Assembly: GCF_017357405.1 (NCBI RefSeq)
Contig: NZ_CP071597.1
Coordinates: 1,674,001 to 1,738,000 of the forward strand
Direction: 5' to 3'
DNA length: 64,000 nucleotides
Source: Halomontanus rarus
Lineage (GTDB): Archaea; Halobacteriota; Halobacteria; Halobacteriales; Natrialbaceae
Part shown: positions 7,832 to 15,836 of the stretch, one piece after another
How positions within the stretch are numbered: the stretch's first letter is position 1
How the letters are laid out: each line of letters begins with the position of its first letter
Program-made: the position numbers and the translations under genes
Notes under the pieces: generated by a model
The model's database searches: none
The model's input: the letters and a program-made list of their open reading frames with translations, nothing else
What the model was told of the DNA's origin: nothing

Positions 7832-9679
7832 ATGGACGACGGTTCTCTCACTGTTGCTGTCTTCGTCGCGTTCATCGAGGCGTACGCCTCGAGTCCGGTG
7901 ACGTGGGTCTTCGCCGGGATCGCCGCCTACTGGCTCGGAATCGTTCTACTCCGCCAGCGAGACCTCCTGCCGGACTACGTCGGGACACAGGGGCCGGTAC
8001 TGACGATTCACACGAAACGCGGCCGGGACTTCCTCGACTGGCTCGCCGGCCCGAAACGGTTCTGGCGGGCGTGGGCGAACCTCGGCGTCGGCATGGCGCT
8101 CGTCGTCATGGTGAGCATGTTTCTCGTCTTGATCACCGCCGCCTACGCCGCCCTCCAGACGACGGAGACGACGGCCGTCCAGCAGCCGCGGAACGTCCTC
8201 GTCATCCCGGGGGTCAACGACTTCCTGCCGCTGTCTGCGACGCCGGGGATCGTCTTCGGACTCCTCGTCGGACTCGTCGTTCACGAGGGCGGCCACGGAC
8301 TGCTCTGTCGCGTCGAGGACATCGACATCGACTCGATGGGCGTCGCGATGCTCGCGGTCCTCCCGATCGGCGCCTTCGTCGAACCCGACCAGGAGAGCCA
8401 GCGGTCGGCCAGCCGCGGCGGCCAGACCCGCATGTTCGCCGCCGGCGTCACCAACAACTTCGCGATCACGGTCGTCGCGTTCGCGCTCCTATTTGGCCCG
8501 ATCGCCGGCGCGATCGCCGTCGCACCCGGCGCGGCCGTCGGCGGCGTCCTCCCCGGCTCGCCGGCGGCGGACGCCGGCATCGAAGCGAACGACCGCATCA
8601 CCGCCATCGACGGGACGACCGTCGAGAACAACACCGCCCTCGAGTCGACTCTCTCCGAGGACGGACCGACCGAGATCACGGTCGAACGCAACGGCGAGGA
8701 GACGACGACCGTGAGCCGAGCGCCGATCGTCGCGGCGACCATCGAGGACGGGCCGGCGAACGTCGACGTCGGCGACGCGATCCTCGAAGTCGACGGCGAA
8801 CGTGTCGTCTCCGAAGGGAGCTTCCGGGAAGCCGTCGCGGAGACGGAACGCCCGACGCTGACGATCGATCGCGACGACGGCGAAACGGTCGAACGGACGG
8901 TCGCGATCGGCGCGGCGACGCGGGTCAGCGACGATCCGCTCGAGTCGGCCGGTGCGCCCTCGGGCGCGTCGTTCGTGATCACGTCGTTCGACGGCGAGCG
9001 CGTGCTCTCCGACGGCGACCTCCTCGAGGTGCTCGAGGAGACGAGTCCGGACGACGAGGTGACCGTCGCCGGCTATCACGGCGACGGCGGCGACCGCGCC
9101 GAGTACGACGTAACCCTCGCGGAGCATCCGCGGGGCGAACAGGGCTATCTCGGGATTACGCCCACGGCCGGCATCTCCGGGTTCACCCTGAGCGACACCT
9201 TCGGCCTCGAGTTGTACCCCGCCGAGACGTTCCTGGCGGCGCTGGGCGGCGGTGACGGCGAGGCGTTCGGCCCGCTCGTCGACTCGTTCCTCGGGAAGAT
9301 CGCCATCGCGTTGTTCCTGCCGATCTTCGCGTTCGCCGGCGACATGCCGTTCAACTTCGCCGGCTTCACCGGCGGGATCCAGAACTTCTACGAGGTTCAG
9401 GGCTCGCTCGCCGCGTTCGGTGACTGGACGATCTTCATGGTCGCGAACCTGCTGTTCTGGACCGGCTGGATCAACGTCCAGCTCGGCTTCTTCAACTGCA
9501 TTCCGGCGTTCCCGCTCGACGGCGGGCACATCCTCCGGACGAGCACCGAGGCCATCGTCTCTCGACTCCCGATCGACGCGAACAGAGGGATGGTCCGCTC
9601 GGTGACGACGACGATCGGATTGCTGATGCTGGCCAGTTTCCTGCTCATGTTGTTCGGGCCGCAGTTGTTCGCCGGCTGA
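7832..9679 (+). CDS. site-2 protease (M50) with internal PDZ domains
   Basis: The 615-residue polytopic protein carries HEGGH at 151-155 and, near residue 560, NCIPAFPLDGGHILRT, the two zinc-ligand motifs of S2P intramembrane proteases. Between them lies a long soluble region with two or three PDZ-like repeats (GSPAADAGIEANDRITAID and GPANVDVGDAILEVDGERV), which in this family gate access or recognise trimmed substrates. There are about four hydrophobic segments before residue 240 and four after 480. It is larger than the protease at 2245-3366 and belongs to a different subgroup. Substrates are unknown. Confidence 0.88.
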   Translation: MDDGSLTVAVFVAFIEAYASSPVTWVFAGIAAYWLGIVLLRQRDLLPDYVGTQGPVLTIHTKRGRDFLDWLAGPKRFWRAWANLGVGMALVVMVSMFLVLITAAYAALQTTETTAVQQPRNVLVIPGVNDFLPLSATPGIVFGLLVGLVVHEGGHGLLCRVEDIDIDSMGVAMLAVLPIGAFVEPDQESQRSASRGGQTRMFAAGVTNNFAITVVAFALLFGPIAGAIAVAPGAAVGGVLPGSPAADAGIEANDRITAIDGTTVENNTALESTLSEDGPTEITVERNGEETTTVSRAPIVAATIEDGPANVDVGDAILEVDGERVVSEGSFREAVAETERPTLTIDRDDGETVERTVAIGAATRVSDDPLESAGAPSGASFVITSFDGERVLSDGDLLEVLEETSPDDEVTVAGYHGDGGDRAEYDVTLAEHPRGEQGYLGITPTAGISGFTLSDTFGLELYPAETFLAALGGGDGEAFGPLVDSFLGKIAIALFLPIFAFAGDMPFNFAGFTGGIQNFYEVQGSLAAFGDWTIFMVANLLFWTGWINVQLGFFNCIPAFPLDGGHILRTSTEAIVSRLPIDANRGMVRSVTTTIGLLMLASFLLMLFGPQLFAG

Positions 9680-9700
9680 TCGTGCGCCGAGTGCCGTTTT

Positions 9701-9735
9701 CGTGTTCGTTCGTGTTCGTGTTCGTGTTCGCGTTT
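9701..9735 (+). repeat. short tandem repeat (CGTGTT-type hexamer)
   Basis: Imperfect copies of the unit cgtgtt lie just after the protease stop codon, in a 273-bp spacer with no gene. Similar hexamer tracts recur elsewhere in the window inside coding regions. Confidence 0.6.
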
Positions 9736-9952
9736 CTCGCTGTCGCTCTCACTATCGATCGCTTCGAATCCGTCACCAACCACGGACGCCGAATCCATCC
9801 ACAACCACGAATTCGCTGACCGCTACCGGGCGGATATCGTGTGAGGCAGTCGCGACTCGAGTGGGTGGCGTCCAGTTCAGTCCAGTCCAGTAACCCGAAG
9901 CCGACCCGAGCCAAACGAGCGGTGAGAACCGAAAATGCAGTCGAACTCGAGG

Positions 9953-10474
9953 CTACTCGTCGTCGATTTCGTGGCGTTCGTAGAACTCTTCGGGCGTCTC
10001 GGTAATTCGCTCGAAGTCCGTCTCGAAGTAGTGTTCGTGGTGGCGAACCAGCTGTTCGACGATCCAGGCGCTGAACTCCTCGTCGAAGCGCCACTCCCCC
10101 TCGAGGTGCGGGATTTCGAACCGATCGTCGGTCGAGAAGGCGGCGTAGACGTGGAAGAATCCGAGGATGACGTCGGCGAAGTCGTGTGCCTTCTCGGAAC
10201 CTCGTTCGCGCCGGTCTGCGAGTTCGTCGCGGCCCGCATCAGTGAGTTCGAAGTACTTTCGATCGGGTTCGTCTTCGCGGTCGATTCGCTCGGCCCATCC
10301 CTTCTCCTCGAACTTGTAGAGGATCGGATAGACGGATCCGTACGACGGCTCCCAGTGCCCCCCACTGAGGTCGCGGATCTCTTTGAGGATCTCGTAGCCG
10401 TACCTCGGCTTTTCCTCGAGTAGTTCGAGGACGAGGTAGGCAATCAACCCCTTCGGCGGCCCACTTTTCCGCAT
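9953..10474 (-). CDS. PadR family transcriptional regulator
   Basis: The 173-residue product starts MRKSGPPKGLIAYLVLELL and shows the PadR winged helix in residues 10-90: a recognition-helix region LSGGHWEPSYGSVYPILYKFEEKGW followed by a wing with DRKYFELTDAGRDEL. The C-terminal half is a helical dimerisation and ligand region. PadR proteins are repressors released by small molecules or misfolding stress. The CAT at 10472-10474 gives the start, and a weak TTTACG box lies about 29 nt upstream. No target gene is evident. The neighbouring lipoprotein unit at 10804 starts within 330 bp and is divergent. Confidence 0.85.
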   Translation of the reverse strand: MRKSGPPKGLIAYLVLELLEEKPRYGYEILKEIRDLSGGHWEPSYGSVYPILYKFEEKGWAERIDREDEPDRKYFELTDAGRDELADRRERGSEKAHDFADVILGFFHVYAAFSTDDRFEIPHLEGEWRFDEEFSAWIVEQLVRHHEHYFETDFERITETPEEFYERHEIDDE

Positions 10475-10803
10475 GTGATCGATGATTTAAACGGGGATAC
10501 GTAAAGGGTTTCGGTCAGCAGCAATACGGGAATATGCGGTTTAGAGCGATCGAAACGGCCAGATATGCGATTGGGTTAGTTCGAATATCGATATCTGTAA
10601 TAAATACTAGGAAAAGTGCTCGATCGGGCGAATTGATCTGACGGACGAGTCTGCGTGGAGCGGGGCGCTGGCACTCACTCGTCCCAGTACAGTGCAATCG
10701 ACCGAGATTCACCGGGTTCACCTGAAACGCAGCTCGGTTGACGACGTTCATTCCGGCGGTAACGAGTGAGTTTATTACTGATCAGTTACATCATCATCAT
10801 CGC
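10475..10803. other. intergenic, 329 bp, comparatively AT-rich
   Basis: This divergent spacer is more AT-rich than its surroundings, for example near 10580-10620 (atatcgatatctgtaataaa). It holds the PadR gene promoter at its left end and a TATA-like box GTTTATTA at about 10769-10776 at its right end. I see no coding frame. A PadR operator would be expected here, but I could not pick out a convincing palindrome. Confidence 0.45.
10769..10776 (+). promoter_or_regulatory. TATA-like box upstream of the microORF/lipoprotein unit
   Basis: GTTTATTA is centred about 30 nt before the ATG at 10804, matching leaderless spacing for the short ORF rather than for the lipoprotein ATG at 10907. Confidence 0.45.
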
Positions 10804-10914
10804 ATGATGGTTCGTCCCCTGTCCCGGCTCGTCACCCTCGTGATCGACGGGCTGTACGGTATCACCGCGAGGGGAGACGAAGTCACCGCCGCTGCAGCGA
10901 GTGAGGATGCGTAA
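10804..10914 (+). CDS. 36-residue microORF overlapping a lipoprotein gene
   Basis: An ATG at 10804 opens a 36-codon frame starting MMVRPLSRLVTLVIDGLYG and ending at a TAA at 10912-10914. It overlaps the lipoprotein start at 10907 by 8 nt in a different frame. The TATA box sits about 30 nt upstream of this ATG, so the transcript may begin here and the lipoprotein may be translated by coupling. A short hydrophobic segment is present. It may be a genuine small protein, a leader peptide or chance. Confidence 0.35.
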   Translation: MMVRPLSRLVTLVIDGLYGITARGDEVTAAAASEDA

Positions 10915-11677
10915 GGTCGTCGCACTCGCCCTCGTCGCGCTGGTCGTGACGACCGCGGGTTGTAGCGCGTTCGAGTCGTCCGACGACCGGGAGCCCTACG
11001 GCGTCGACGAGGTGGTCGAGATCGATTCCGAGTTGCTGCCCGGATTGACCGACGACGGTGTTACCGATCGTGTCGCCCTCCGGAACGCCCACGTCGACGC
11101 CCTGACGGACGACTCCTATCGGCAACGACAACGGATCACGCAACGCGGAGAAACAGGCGAGATCGAGTACCTCGTGGTTCAAAACCGGTCGGTCGTCGAC
11201 GAAACGGCGCTGATCGTCGACGAACTGGACCCGGCGTATCTCGAGTCCGACGAGAATACGACGGTCTCGTACCGCGTCTGGGCTGACGGTACGACGAGTT
11301 CGGCGTACGCTCGAGTGGAGGACCGCTCGGGGGCGGTCTCTTACCGGCCAGCGCCCAGCTACGTCTCGTTCGAACCGAGTACGCCGGTCTCGTTGCTCAC
11401 CCTCTACGGCACCGTCGATACCGTCACCGTCGAACGAGACGGCGGGGGCGAACGTTACCGACTCGAGGGAACGGGTGACCTCAACGCCTACGGCAACACC
11501 ACCTTCGAACTCCTGCTCACCGAGCGCGGCTACGTCGAGTCGTATTCCATCGAGGTGACGGACGGCGGTCGCACCACCGAATACGAGGGTGGCTTCGAAC
11601 CCGACGACGACCTCGAACTCGAGGAACCCGAGTGGCTCGCAGAGGCGAAGGCGGAAATCGAGTCCGAGTGGGAGTGA
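10907..11677 (+). CDS. secreted lipoprotein, DUF7537-like
   Basis: The 256-residue product begins MRKVVALALVALVVTTAGCS, a Sec-type signal peptide ending in a lipobox (TAGC), so it should be lipid-anchored on the outer face of the membrane. The mature part is acidic and beta-rich, with repeated short strands (YRVWADGTTSSAYARVEDR, TVTVERDGGGERYRLEGTG). It resembles the DUF7537 lipoproteins of haloarchaea, whose function is unknown and whose fold may recall LolA/LppX-like carriers. An in-frame GTG lies at 10901; the ATG at 10907 gives the cleaner signal peptide. Confidence 0.7.
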   Translation: MRKVVALALVALVVTTAGCSAFESSDDREPYGVDEVVEIDSELLPGLTDDGVTDRVALRNAHVDALTDDSYRQRQRITQRGETGEIEYLVVQNRSVVDETALIVDELDPAYLESDENTTVSYRVWADGTTSSAYARVEDRSGAVSYRPAPSYVSFEPSTPVSLLTLYGTVDTVTVERDGGGERYRLEGTGDLNAYGNTTFELLLTERGYVESYSIEVTDGGRTTEYEGGFEPDDDLELEEPEWLAEAKAEIESEWE

Positions 11678-11758
11678 CGTTTCACAGACGAACGCCGACC
11701 GGCTGCGTCCGAGGAGCGAACCCGTTCCTTCTTACGGTCCCCACCCCAACGCGCGAGT

Positions 11759-13324
11759 ATGGAACGACGGCAACCGCCACAGACCGAGGAGGGCTGGTAC
11801 GTCCTGCACGACTTCCGGTCGATCGACTGGGACGCCTGGCGTAACGCACCGGAACGAACTCGCGAACGCGCGATCGAGGAGGGGATCGAGTACCTGACCG
11901 CTTGCGAGCGACTCGCGGACGCGAGCGAGGGCGACTCGGCGACCTACGCCGTCCTCGGCCACAAGGCCGATCTCCTGTTCGTCCACCTGCGGCCGTCGAT
12001 GGCCGACCTCGACGTCCTCGAGCGTCGGTTCGAGGGTACCGCCTTCGCGGCGTTCACCGAGCGGACCGACTCCTACGTTTCGGTGACCGAGGTCTCGGGC
12101 TACATGTCCCAGGACTACTTCGACGACGACGCGGAGGTCGAGGATACCGGGATCGGGCGATACATCCAGTCGCGACTCCACCCCGAGATCCCCGACAGCG
12201 AGTACGTCAACTTCTACCCGATGGACAAACGCCGCGGCCCCGAAGACAACTGGTACGACCTCCCCTTCGACGAGCGCGCCGAACACCTCTCGGCCCACGG
12301 CGACATCGGCCGCGACTACGCGGGAAAGGTCACCCAGATCATCACCGGCAGCGTCGGCTTCGACGACCACGAGTGGGGCGTCACCCTCTTCGCCGACGAT
12401 CCGACCGACATCAAGGACTTGCTCTACGAGATGCGCTTCGATCCGTCTACGTCGCGGTTCGCGGAGTTCGGTCGGTTCCGCTTCGGACGGCGGTTCGCCC
12501 CCGAGAACCTCGCGGGGTATCTGGCGGGCGAGTCGGTGTCCCAGGAGGTTTCAGACGGTCACGACGGTGCTCACGGTCACGATGACGGAGACGGGCACGC
12601 CCACGGTGGCGCACAGCACGGACACGGCCACGAACACGGCGGCGAGAGCGACGGTCACCACCACGGCGGGACGGATCACGGACACGGCCACGACCACGGA
12701 ACCGAAGACGAAACCGGGACCGAACACGACGAGGACAACATTCGCGGCGAACTCGAGGAGATGGGCGTCTACGCGGGCAAACCCCACGGCGAAGACGTCC
12801 ACGCGGTCGTCCTCTACTCGGCGGCCGATCCCGACGAGTTGTTCGAGGAGGTGTCCGGTCTGCGGGCGAACTTCGATCACTACGACACCCACGTGAAGAC
12901 CGCGGTCTACGAATCCCAGGATCCGGAGTCGGAGACGGCCGTCGTCAGCCTCTGGGAGACCGACCGTGCGGCGAACACGGCTGCAGGATTCCTCGCTGAC
13001 CTGCCCGAAATAGTTCGTCAGGCCGGAGACGACGAGACGGATTCCTGGGGCACGATGGGCATGTTCTACACCGTCAAACCGGAACACCGCGAGGACTTCG
13101 TCGGGACCTTCGAGGAGGTCGGCGGCGTCTTAGGAGAGATGGACGGCCACCGCAAGACCGATCTGCTGGCCAATCGCGAGGACGAGAACGACATGTTCAT
13201 CGCTAGCCGCTGGGACGCCCGCGAGGACGCGATGGCCTTCTTCCGCAGCGACGCCTTCTCCGAGACCGTCGAATGGGGCCGGAATGTCCTCGCTGATCGA
13301 CCGCGACACGTCTTCCTCGCCTGA
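11759..13324 (+). CDS. pitA: chlorite dismutase-family / ABM fusion heme protein (PitA type)
   Basis: The 521-residue product has three parts. Residues 1-240 are a chlorite dismutase/coproheme-decarboxylase-like domain with NFYPMDKRRG (Tyr153 in the FYPM motif) and AHGDIGRDYAGKVTQIITGS, where His180 is the expected proximal heme ligand. Residues about 260-325 are a linker very rich in His, Gly and Asp. Residues about 340-521 include an antibiotic-monooxygenase (ABM)-like domain. The architecture matches the haloarchaeal protein known as PitA. It may bind or process heme or coproheme in the cytoplasm; activity cannot be read from sequence. The ATG at 11759 starts directly before the domain. 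Confidence 0.85.
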   Translation: MERRQPPQTEEGWYVLHDFRSIDWDAWRNAPERTRERAIEEGIEYLTACERLADASEGDSATYAVLGHKADLLFVHLRPSMADLDVLERRFEGTAFAAFTERTDSYVSVTEVSGYMSQDYFDDDAEVEDTGIGRYIQSRLHPEIPDSEYVNFYPMDKRRGPEDNWYDLPFDERAEHLSAHGDIGRDYAGKVTQIITGSVGFDDHEWGVTLFADDPTDIKDLLYEMRFDPSTSRFAEFGRFRFGRRFAPENLAGYLAGESVSQEVSDGHDGAHGHDDGDGHAHGGAQHGHGHEHGGESDGHHHGGTDHGHGHDHGTEDETGTEHDEDNIRGELEEMGVYAGKPHGEDVHAVVLYSAADPDELFEEVSGLRANFDHYDTHVKTAVYESQDPESETAVVSLWETDRAANTAAGFLADLPEIVRQAGDDETDSWGTMGMFYTVKPEHREDFVGTFEEVGGVLGEMDGHRKTDLLANREDENDMFIASRWDAREDAMAFFRSDAFSETVEWGRNVLADRPRHVFLA

Positions 13325-13368
13325 TCGTCGGCAGAATCAGTTTTTCGTGAGCGATCCCTGAGACCGCT

Positions 13369-14451
13369 TCAGATCGAAACCGACTGCTTCGTCTCCTCGA
13401 GCAGTTCCTGGACGGCCACCGCCTCTCCCGTCTCGCTGCTGCGGATCGCCGCCTCGATCAGCGCCATCGACTGGAGGTTATCCTGGACGTTCGTCGCCAT
13501 CGGCTCGCCGCCGTCGAGCCAGTCGACGAACTGCTCGATCAACCACGTGTTCGCCCACTTCTCGCCCTCGTCGAGCGGAATCCGGTCGCCGCTTCCGGGA
13601 CGGTCGCCGAACTGCGCTTCCCCGTCCGGATCGTAGCTGTAGGCCTCGAGTTCACGGCTATCGAGGACGAGCGTCGAGTCTCGACACTCCGCGCGGACGT
13701 ACTCGTTCCCCCAGCCGTTGAGGCCGACGGCGTTGGTCTTGGCTCCCTCGTAGGTCGCGCGCGTGCCGTCCTCGAACGTCAACTGGACGAGCCCCTGCGC
13801 GTCGCCGGCATACTCGCCCCACTCGGGCGTCCACGTCTGCGCGTAGAGGGTCTCACACCGGGAATCGGCGAGGTCGGCGAGGATATCGAGGTGGTGGACC
13901 GCGCCCTCGACCATCAGCGTGTCCTCGATGTCGTGACGGAACGCGCCCCAGCTGCCGTAGCTCCGGCAGTTGCAGGTGAATCGGCAGACGAGATAGTCGA
14001 GCGGTCCGTGCTCGCCCGAACGCAACTGCCGCCGCAGCGTCGTCTTGTCCCGGTCGAAGCGATGGCTCATCGTCACACCCATCTTCGCGCCCGCCGCCTC
14101 GACTTTCTTGGCGATGCGAACCGAGGCCTCGAGGGTGTCGGCGATGGGCTTCTCCGAGAGGATGTGCAGGTCGTGGGCGAGCGCGGCGTCGACGACGTCC
14201 TCGTGGAACGCCGGCGGCACGACGATCGTACAGAAATCCGCGTCGTGTTCGGCGAACGCGTCCGCGGCGTCGGTGTAACACGCGTCCTCGCTCAGCCCGA
14301 GGTGGTCCCGTGCGTTCTCGTGGGCCGATTCGTCGACGTCGACGGCGGCGACGACGTTCACGAGGTCGTCGTCCACGTTCGGCGGCAGAAATCGATCGCA
14401 CCATCGCGCGCCCTGCCCGCCGGTGCCGACCTGAATAATATCGTACGTCAT
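13369..14451 (-). CDS. Gfo/Idh/MocA family NAD(P)-dependent oxidoreductase
   Basis: The 360-residue product starts MTYDIIQVGTGGQGARWCDR, a Rossmann nucleotide-binding loop, and has the family's LSEKPIADT motif near residue 100 with the catalytic-lysine EKP. The C-terminal half carries the mixed-sheet substrate domain (VEGAVHHLDILADLAD). Members act on sugars, inositols or related polyols; the substrate here is not deducible. The ATG at 14451 is preferred over one seven codons upstream because it begins at the usual first beta strand. No sugar-pathway genes are adjacent. Confidence 0.85.
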   Translation of the reverse strand: MTYDIIQVGTGGQGARWCDRFLPPNVDDDLVNVVAAVDVDESAHENARDHLGLSEDACYTDAADAFAEHDADFCTIVVPPAFHEDVVDAALAHDLHILSEKPIADTLEASVRIAKKVEAAGAKMGVTMSHRFDRDKTTLRRQLRSGEHGPLDYLVCRFTCNCRSYGSWGAFRHDIEDTLMVEGAVHHLDILADLADSRCETLYAQTWTPEWGEYAGDAQGLVQLTFEDGTRATYEGAKTNAVGLNGWGNEYVRAECRDSTLVLDSRELEAYSYDPDGEAQFGDRPGSGDRIPLDEGEKWANTWLIEQFVDWLDGGEPMATNVQDNLQSMALIEAAIRSSETGEAVAVQELLEETKQSVSI

Positions 14452-14588
14452 CAGTGTGCGGGTTGACCACACGCAGGCACGTGCAAATAGATTTCGTCCC
14501 GCGATTTGGGCATCCGAGAGACGTCGTGATCCGACTGGACTCGAACAAAAAGTACACTAGCTACCGCGTCGAATCTGGGAGGAAGACC

Positions 14589-15098
14589 GTGAACAGACGC
14601 GCGTTCCTGACGACGGTGTCCACGCTCGCGCTGGCCGGCTGTGCCACCCGACTGGGACTGGCCGATCGCGTCGAGGTCGAAGCGAAGTACGTCGTCGTTA
14701 GTGAGCGCCGGAACGAGGACGAGGACGGGGACAGGGACGTGGACGGGAACAGAGACGAAAGCGAGGAGGAAAACGGAGCCGACGACCCGATCGAGCTGGC
14801 CAGACGGCGGTACGACCCGTCGTCCGGGCCGTCCTACGACGCGATTCACGACCGCCTCGCAGACGACATCGAACCGGCGGGTCCGCTGACGATCTCCGAG
14901 GCGACGACCGAGCGACTCGAGCAGTCGTTCGAGGTGGTCCGGTACGGAATGCGCGGCTGTGGGTCGCTCGACGGTGACGACTCGGACTGTCGGGACACGT
15001 GGCTCTTTCTGGACGACTTCAACGACCTCGAGGTCGGGGACGTCGTCGACGTTCGATACGGGGAGGAGATGTCCGGGATCGTCTCCGTCAACGACTAA
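14589..15098 (+). CDS. Tat-type lipoprotein of unknown function
   Basis: From a GTG at 14589 the product (169 residues) starts MNRRAFLTTVSTLALAGCAT: an RR pair, a hydrophobic core and an LAGC lipobox, consistent with a twin-arginine lipoprotein. The mature region has an acidic linker (residues 45-65, many D, E, R, N) and a compact C-terminal domain with two cysteines in GMRGCGSLDGDDSDCRDTW and a strand-rich end (DVVDVRYGEEMSGIVSV). The frame is open further upstream to 14454, but that stretch does not look like a signal peptide. No family is recognised. Confidence 0.6.
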   Translation: MNRRAFLTTVSTLALAGCATRLGLADRVEVEAKYVVVSERRNEDEDGDRDVDGNRDESEEENGADDPIELARRRYDPSSGPSYDAIHDRLADDIEPAGPLTISEATTERLEQSFEVVRYGMRGCGSLDGDDSDCRDTWLFLDDFNDLEVGDVVDVRYGEEMSGIVSVND

Positions 15099-15142
15099 CT
15101 GCACCCGACGGCGAAACCGTCGGTATTCGCCTCGAGAGACGG

Positions 15143-15256
15143 TCACATCGGATCTTTCGAGGGTGATTCGTCGTCAAACGGCCGATCCCGGACTGCGAGT
15201 TCGTGAATCCACGCGGCGTTCGCGAGACTCACCAGTGGGGTCGCCGATATCAACAC
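15143..15256 (-). CDS. putative 37-residue membrane microprotein
   Basis: A GTG at 15256 opens a frame encoding a hydrophobic helix (VLISATPLVSLANAAWIHEL) followed by a charged tail ending DDESPSKDPM and a TGA at 15143-15145. The frame continues upstream in register to the stop codon of the DUF5611 gene, so a CTG or other non-standard start a few codons earlier is possible. The helix-plus-acidic-tail shape and high third-position GC look coding. It lies 18 nt after the DUF5611 gene and would be in the same transcript. Confidence 0.4.
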   Translation of the reverse strand: MLISATPLVSLANAAWIHELAVRDRPFDDESPSKDPM

Positions 15257-15274
15257 CGAAACTATCGTCAGCGT

Positions 15275-15658
15275 CTAGAAGTCGTGGTCCGGATCGTCCT
15301 CGACTGTTCGCTTCATCGACTCTCGGCGGGACTTGGCGTCGCGGCCGGTCGCCTCGAGCAGGAAACTGTTCTTCGCGTCGACGGCTTCGCCTGCGGCCTC
15401 GAGTTCGTCGGGGCCGAGTTCGGTCGGGTCGCGTTCGACGAAGTCGACGCCGAGTTTGTCCTTCTTTCCGGAGTACTCGACGGTGCCAGCGGTGATGCGT
15501 TCGAAGACGGGATTGTCCGGTTCGCCGACGACGTAGAGGTCGCTCCCCTTGTACTCCTCGGTCTCGGTAATTGGGCCGAAGTAGTCTTCGACTGTGGCTT
15601 TCATGTCGGGGATTCGCTCCTCGAGATGTTCGCCGCGGCGCATCTTGTACTCCTTCAT
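15275..15658 (-). CDS. DUF5611 family protein
   Basis: The 127-residue product starts MKEYKMRRGEHLEERIPDM and contains strand-rich segments such as DYFGPITETEEYKGSDLYVVGE and the pattern FERITAGTVEYSGKKDKLGVDF. This fits DUF5611 as I remember it, a conserved small haloarchaeal protein of unknown role. The ATG at 15658 is chosen over one 13 codons upstream because the extra segment is basic and poorly coding. The last residues are charged (TVEDDPDHDF). No pathway context is evident. Confidence 0.7.
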   Translation of the reverse strand: MKEYKMRRGEHLEERIPDMKATVEDYFGPITETEEYKGSDLYVVGEPDNPVFERITAGTVEYSGKKDKLGVDFVERDPTELGPDELEAAGEAVDAKNSFLLEATGRDAKSRRESMKRTVEDDPDHDF

Positions 15659-15836
15659 GAATCGAGCATATACGGGGGAGCGTTTACCTTTTTTCATAAT
15701 CGACGTTTGCCACCATCAGTATGACAGGAACCTCGAGGCGTCGAGGGACGTGCCAGTACTGGGACGGGTCGGAAAAGTCGAGAGTCAGGAGTGTACGGGA
15801 GGACAGCAAAGTCGACGTGACGGCTGAAACGGGCCG

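Noticed and set aside
7399..9255. 618-codon frame spanning the lysS end and the protease
   Set aside because: It is a shadow frame with Arg-rich composition, covering two well-supported genes.
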